DNA of 64,000 nucleotides from assembly GCA_000310025.1 (NCBI GenBank), contig FN649727.1, forward strand, positions 8,246,835 through 8,310,834, in the 5' to 3' direction. Every line of letters begins with the position of its first letter. The first letter of the stretch is position 1. The translations under genes were made by a program, and so were the position numbers. Positions 59,901 through 64,000 of the stretch are shown here, in pieces. This stretch comes from Ectocarpus siliculosus (lineage: Eukaryota > Sar > Phaeophyceae > Ectocarpales > Ectocarpaceae). The notes beneath the pieces are model-generated. The model ran no database searches. It saw nothing but the letters and a program-made list of their open reading frames with translations, and was not told the DNA's origin.

Positions 59901-62900
59901 TTGGATTTCTGTTGTGAGCTATTGGAACGGGTGTGGTAATCCCATGCAGCTTGAACAGAGTGCAGAGCGTGCTGCCCCCAAGCACTCGACCTTCACAAAC
60001 GCTGCTGACGACAACAACGTGCTTAGGTGATGGCGAGGGTTCATTTTACGAAAGGAGAACCAACCGCGGCGCAGTAGAGCGTACGCGATCATAAGCATGT
60101 GTGCGAAGTACGGAACGCTACCATCTTATAAAAATATTCGCAAAGCAAGAAGGGATACGTGACGTTGCAGGCTATTCTCATCATACTTGAGGCAGCCTGT
60201 TACGTGCTTAATTTTACGCACTGTGCAGTTGTATGCATAAGGGAAATCAATCTCCAGGCCGAGCATCTGTTCGAAAGGCTGCCAACCCAATTTGTGCGAA
60301 TTCATTGGGTCCTCAGAAGCCAGCCGGGCACGCCAGACTACCATGTTGTTGTGTTTTCCACTCACCTTTTCCCTCACATTTCAGGACAATCATGTAGAAG
60401 CAGACCCTCTGCGCGCTCGTACCGTTGACATTCTTGGTTCAGCCTTGGGCGAAGAACTTCCCGACGATGCTTTAGTGCTCACCAACCAGATGTTGAATAT
60501 TCGTAGGGTTCAAATTGCTTTGTTAAACTTTTCGATTTTTGGTGCATCGCTGGCTGACCGAACCCACTTTATGTTGCAAGTACGACGACGCCGAGCTACT
60601 CAATGAACGTATCTCAAGTCAATCCAACAGGAGGCGCTGGGTCCGGAGCGATCCCGATGTGACCCTGTCGGGGGGGAGGATTGTTGCGCCATTGTTCCTC
60701 GGCATTGTGCTGACGAAGCCTTGGTGTCCACCTTTCCGTTATTCCTCCTCCCCTGCCAGGGGAAGTATGCTGAGGCAGACCCTCTGTACCTTCGAGCTAT
60801 TGAGATCGGAGAGAATACGCTGGGTCCTGACCACCCAGCTCTTGCCACACAGCTCAACAACAGGGCGGGGTTGTTGGGGAGTCAGGTGAGAACCAAACGA
60901 TTCTTCTAGATGCTTCCAGAAGTGAATGTTCCTCCGCAGTGCTAGAGCCGACTTGTACACAAATACGACCCTGCCACGCTGTCAACTGTATTCCAGGGGA
61001 AGTATAAGGAAGCTGAGCCACTTTTCAAACGCTCGTTGGCTATCGTCGAGAAGGTTTCGGTCCTGACCACCCTGAACTCGCTACAGACCCCAACCTGGGC
61101 GGGGTTGTTGATGAGCCAGATGAAAGTCAAACGGTATTCTAGAAGCTTCAAGCAGATCATGTTCCTCCGCAGTTCTAGAGCCGACTTGTGCTGAAACACG
61201 ACCCTGCCACGCCGTGGACTGTATTCCAGGGCAAGTATGACGAGGCTGAGCCTCTGTACAGGCGCTCGCTGGCTATCGACGAGAAAGTTTACGGTCCTGA
61301 CCACCCTGCGGTCGCTACAGACCTCAACAACTGGGCGTGGTTGTTGAGCAATTGTTAGTCCGTTGTCAATCCCCACTAGCATTGACCACACTTCTGACAT
61401 GCTTGCCCTTCACGCCTCAGGGTAAGTTCGCCGAGGCCGAGCCTCTGTACAGGCGGGCGACCGAGATTTGGGAGACAGCGTTGGGTCCTGAGCACCCTGT
61501 TGTGGCCACAGCGCTCAACAACCGGGCGGGGTTGTTGGAGGCGCAGGTGAGAGCCATCAGAAAATTCCAGGAAGTTTCTTGTGGTACCCGATAGATTCCG
61601 GGAGTGCTCAATAACACAGCGATGACCACACCTTCCTCCCTCTTTTCCCTTATATCTCAGGGAAAGTATGACGACGCGGAACCGTTGTACGTAAGAGCTA
61701 TCGCTATCGGAGAGAAGGCGTTGGGCCCAGAGCATCCAGATGTTGCCGTGTGGCTCAACAACCGGGCGGGGTTGTTGCAGGCTCAGGTAAGAGTCAAACG
61801 ACGCTTCTAGATGGTTCTAGAAAATAATGTTCATCCGCAGTTCTAGATCCCACTTGCACCAAAATCCCATTTACGAATTTCTCACTGAAATACGACTCCA
61901 CCACGCTGTCCTCACTGCATCCAGGGCAAATACTCGGAAGCTGAGGCACTCTATGAGCGGTGTCAGGCGATAGAGGAGAAGGCTCTAGGCCCTGAGCACC
62001 CAAGTCTAGCCACAACGCTCAACAACCGGGCGGGGTTGTTGGAGAGTCAGGTGAGAGCCAAACGACGCTTCTAGATGGTTCTAGAAAATAATGTTCATCC
62101 GCAGTTCTAGATCCCACTTGCACCAAAACCCCATTTACGAATTTCTCACTGAAATATGACTCCACCACGCTGTCCTCACTGCATCCAGGGCAAATACTCG
62201 GAAGCTGAGCCACTCTATGAGCGGTGTCAGGCGATAAAGGAGAAGGCTCTAGGCCCTGAGCACCCAAGTCTAGCCACAACGCTCAACAACCGGGCGTAGT
62301 TGTTGAGCGATTGTTCCTCCGCATTACACTCCATTCATAGTTTTGACAAAGTTGCCCCCGTCGTGTTTTTCCCTCGTACTTCAGGGCAAGTACGACGAAG
62401 CCGACCCTCTCTATCTGCGAGCTATTGAGATTGGGGAGAAGACGCTAGGCCCTGACCACCCAGATCTTGCCACGAGACTCAACAACCGGGCGGGGTTGTT
62501 GGAGGCGCAGGTGAGAGCCATCAGAAAATTCCAGGAAGTTTCTTGTGGTACCCGATAGATTCCGGGAGTGCTCAATAACACAGCGATGACCACACCTTCC
62601 TCCCTCTTTTCCCTTATATCTCAGGGAAAGTATGACGACGCGGAACCGTTGTACGTAAGAGCTATCGCTATCGGAGAGAAGGCGTTGGGCCCAGAGCATC
62701 CAGATGTTGCCGTGTGGCTCAACAACCGGGCGGGGTTGTTGAGAGCGCAGGTGAGAGACTTCAGCAATTCCAGGAAGTTTCTTGTGGTACCCAATAGATT
62801 TCGGGAGTGCTCAACAACAGAGCAGGTGAGAGCCATCAGCAAATTCCAGGAAGTTTCTTGTGGCACCCGATAGATTTCGGAAGTGCTCAACAACAGGGAG

Positions 62901-64000
62901 TTGTTGAGAGCGCAGGTGAGAGCCATCAGCAAATTCCAGGAAGTTTCTTGTGGCATCCGATAGATTTCGGAAGTGCTCAACAACAGGGAGTTGTTGAGAG
63001 CGCAGGTGAGAACCATCAGAAAATTCCAGGACATTTCTTGACCACACCTTCCTCCCTCTTTTCCCTTATATCTCAGGGAAAGTATGACGACGCGGAACCG
63101 TTGTACGTAAGAGCTATCGCTATCGGAGAGAAGGCGTTGGGCCCAGAGCATCCAGATGTTGCCGCGTGGCTCAACAACCGGGCGCGGTTGTTGGAGCGGC
63201 AGGTGAGAGCGAAGCGATTCTTCTAGATGCTTCTAGAAGAACATATTCCTCCGCAAGTTTTTGATGTCCTCTTGACTGAAGTCCCACTCTCTACCGCGCT
63301 GTTTACCACATATCATATGGTACGTACGCTGGGACCGAACTACGTAGTTTATGAACCGTCTAAGCGATACCAGGACACGTTCTGGGCCTGGATCACCAGG
63401 ATCTCCCCCAGGCATTTGTTCTCTCGTACATTCATCGTCACCAAACGAACTTCTCTCTTTCCCATCCCGTTACATTCCAGGGCAAGTATGAAGAGGCTGA
63501 GCCTCTGTACAGGCGATCGCTGGCTATCGACGAGAAAGTTCACGGTCTTGACCACCCGAAAGTCGCTACAGACCTCAACAACTGGGCGGTGTTGTTGGAC
63601 AGTCAGGTGAGAGCCAAACGACGCTTCTAGATGGTTCTAGAAAATAATGTTCATCCGCAGTTCTAGATCCCACTTGCACCAAAACGCGACCCTGTCACGC
63701 TGTCGACTGTACTTCAGGGGAAGTATGAGGAAGCCGAGCCGCTATATGAGCGGTCACAAGCCATACGAGAGAAGGTCCTGGGTCCGGAACACCCTGCCGT
63801 CGCAACGGTGCTCAACAACCGGGCGGGGTTGTTGGAGAGTCAGGTGAGAGCCAAACGACGCTTCTAGATGGTTCTAGAAAATAATGTTCATCCGCAGTTC
63901 TAGATCCCACTTGCACCAAAACCCCATTTACGAATTTCTCACTGAAATATGACTCCACCACGCTGTCCTCACTGCATCCAGGGCAAATACTCGGAAGCTG
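56991..64000 (+). CDS. NB-ARC/TPR receptor-like protein (NLR analogue), 3' end beyond the window
   Basis: STAND-type immune-receptor-like ATPase. Exons, all phase 0: 56991-57059 (start ATG), 57230-58393, 58635-58934, 59315-59677, then TPR exons from 60385. Exon 2 has a helical N-terminal domain (about aa 24-210), then the NB-ARC domain: P-loop [11 protein letters not shown], Walker [10 protein letters not shown], sensor LLVTTRDR. Exon 3 has [10 protein letters not shown] (the GLPLA motif). Exon 4 carries [10 protein letters not shown], matching the MHD motif with V for M. The TPR exons encode 42-residue repeats (GKYxEAxPLYxRAxxI ... [19 protein letters not shown]). In family terms the NB-ARC is a nucleotide switch and the TPR array the likely ligand-binding region; brown-algal NB-ARC-TPR genes with one TPR per exon have been proposed as pathogen receptors that diversify by exon shuffling. 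Which TPR exons are actually spliced in cannot be told from the DNA. Confidence 0.93.
60575..60680 (+). pseudogene. Decayed TPR exon
   Basis: The sequence gcaagtacgacgacgccgag ... ctgggtccggagcgatcccg still follows the TPR exon pattern (KYDDAELL ... WVRSDPD). It has lost the normal acceptor, part of the repeat and the LNNRAGLL end with its donor. It lies between two usable TPR exons and is probably skipped as intron. Confidence 0.6.
60997..61119 (+). pseudogene. TPR exon with two compensating indels and no donor
   Basis: The acceptor (ttccag) and the first helix ([20 protein letters not shown]) are intact. Then one base is missing, so about a dozen residues are read in another frame ([12 protein letters not shown]), and a further two missing bases restore the frame for WAGLLMSQ. 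The exon is 123 bp, still a multiple of three. The base after CAG is A (CAG|atgaaa), so the GT donor is lost and normal splicing out of this exon is unlikely. Confidence 0.7.
61230..61358 (+). pseudogene. TPR exon lacking its 3' border
   Basis: It starts with a normal acceptor and a good TPR ([20 protein letters not shown] ... [18 protein letters not shown]). Instead of GAG-x-CAG|gtgaga it ends gagcaattgttag, giving a stop codon and no donor. If included it would truncate the protein here, so it is either skipped or forms an alternative end. Confidence 0.7.
62188..62318 (+). pseudogene. TPR exon with internal stop and no donor
   Basis: It is a near copy of the functional exon 61925-62050, offset by 263 bp together with its upstream intron. 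The last part reads NNRA-stop-LL (cgggcgtag) and continues ttgttgagcgattgttcc with no GT donor. The altered 3' end resembles that of the decayed exon at 61230, so the two may share an origin or a gene-conversion event. Confidence 0.75.
62736..63030 (+). repeat. 90-bp tandem units carrying repeated splice donors
   Basis: After the TPR exon ending at 62750, the segment holding the exon end and the start of the intron is repeated. Donor-like CAG|gtgaga sites stand at 62751, 62826, 62916 and 63006, spaced 75, 90 and 90 bp. Each unit includes a miniature of the exon end (ctcaacaacagggagttgttgagagcgcag) and the intron start (gtgagagccatcag). This is a local tandem expansion of an exon-intron border and offers several alternative donor sites. 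Confidence 0.85.

Larger units (their letters stand above)
60385..64000 (+). repeat. Array of one-TPR exons with phase 0 borders
   Basis: A diverged first exon at 60385-60507 ([17 protein letters not shown]) is followed by exons of exactly 126 bp (42 codons), each flanked by AG and GT: 60760-60885, 61421-61546, 61661-61786, 61925-62050, 62385-62510, 62625-62750, 63077-63202, 63481-63606 and 63718-63843. One more begins at 63982 and runs off the window. Because all are phase 0 and a multiple of three, any can be skipped, duplicated or shuffled without shifting the frame. Exon-intron modules are repeated almost unchanged (61514-61777 equals 62478-62741 by eye), so the array is young or being homogenised. 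Decayed copies are listed separately. Confidence 0.93.

Noticed and set aside
62807-63226. 139-codon open frame across the 90-bp units into the next TPR exon
   Set aside because: It reads through intron-derived tandem units; the TPR exon 63077-63202 with its own AG and GT borders explains the coding part.

Overview
The window is nuclear DNA of a brown alga, most like Ectocarpus. Three things point there: many small exons separated by introns of a few hundred bases; abundant short GTT/GCA/GA/CT repeats; and, at the right end, an NB-ARC gene followed by a long array of near-identical one-TPR exons, an architecture described for Ectocarpus. The assignment is an inference from gene content, since no database could be searched. 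Two 100-N assembly gaps occur (13641-13740 and 55852-55951).

Layout. 1-1540: two tandem, decayed 3' ends of a LINE-type reverse transcriptase (minus strand). 1640-4824: no recognisable gene, but a diverged inverted duplication. 4825-8316 (-): a cysteine-synthase-family PLP enzyme, six exons resolved, 5' leader unresolved. 8946-11134 (+): the small secretory-pathway membrane protein KISH (TMEM167), apparently with an ATG-only first exon, head to head with the PLP enzyme. 12637-23241 (+): a 15-exon plastid ABC1/ADCK atypical kinase. 25982-29289 (-): five in-phase coiled-coil exons; a signal-peptide exon at 31671-31855 (-) may be their 5' end. 32189-37668 (+): a nine-exon PP2C phosphatase with a roughly 570-residue Arg/Ser- and Lys-rich N-terminus. 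39094-51657 (+): a complete 16-exon gamma-tubulin complex protein 3 (906 aa). 51658-56990: repeat-rich spacer with a PIF/Harbinger-like non-autonomous element and a repeat-bounded gap. 56991-64000 (+, runs off the window): the NB-ARC/TPR gene with about 12 TPR exons, several of them decayed.

Exon borders were placed by hand from splice consensus, reading-phase continuity and family similarity. For ABC1K, PP2C, GCP3 and the four NB-ARC exons every junction keeps phase. Five introns start with GC rather than GT, an unusually high share. The genes do not form one pathway: they are plastid quinone/lipid metabolism (ABC1K), cysteine metabolism, Golgi traffic (KISH), microtubule nucleation (GCP3), probable splicing-linked dephosphorylation (RS-PP2C) and innate immunity (NB-ARC-TPR). 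The most interesting parts are the RS-PP2C fusion and the fast-evolving TPR exon array, including a conserved triple-TTCTAGA element just inside many of its introns.
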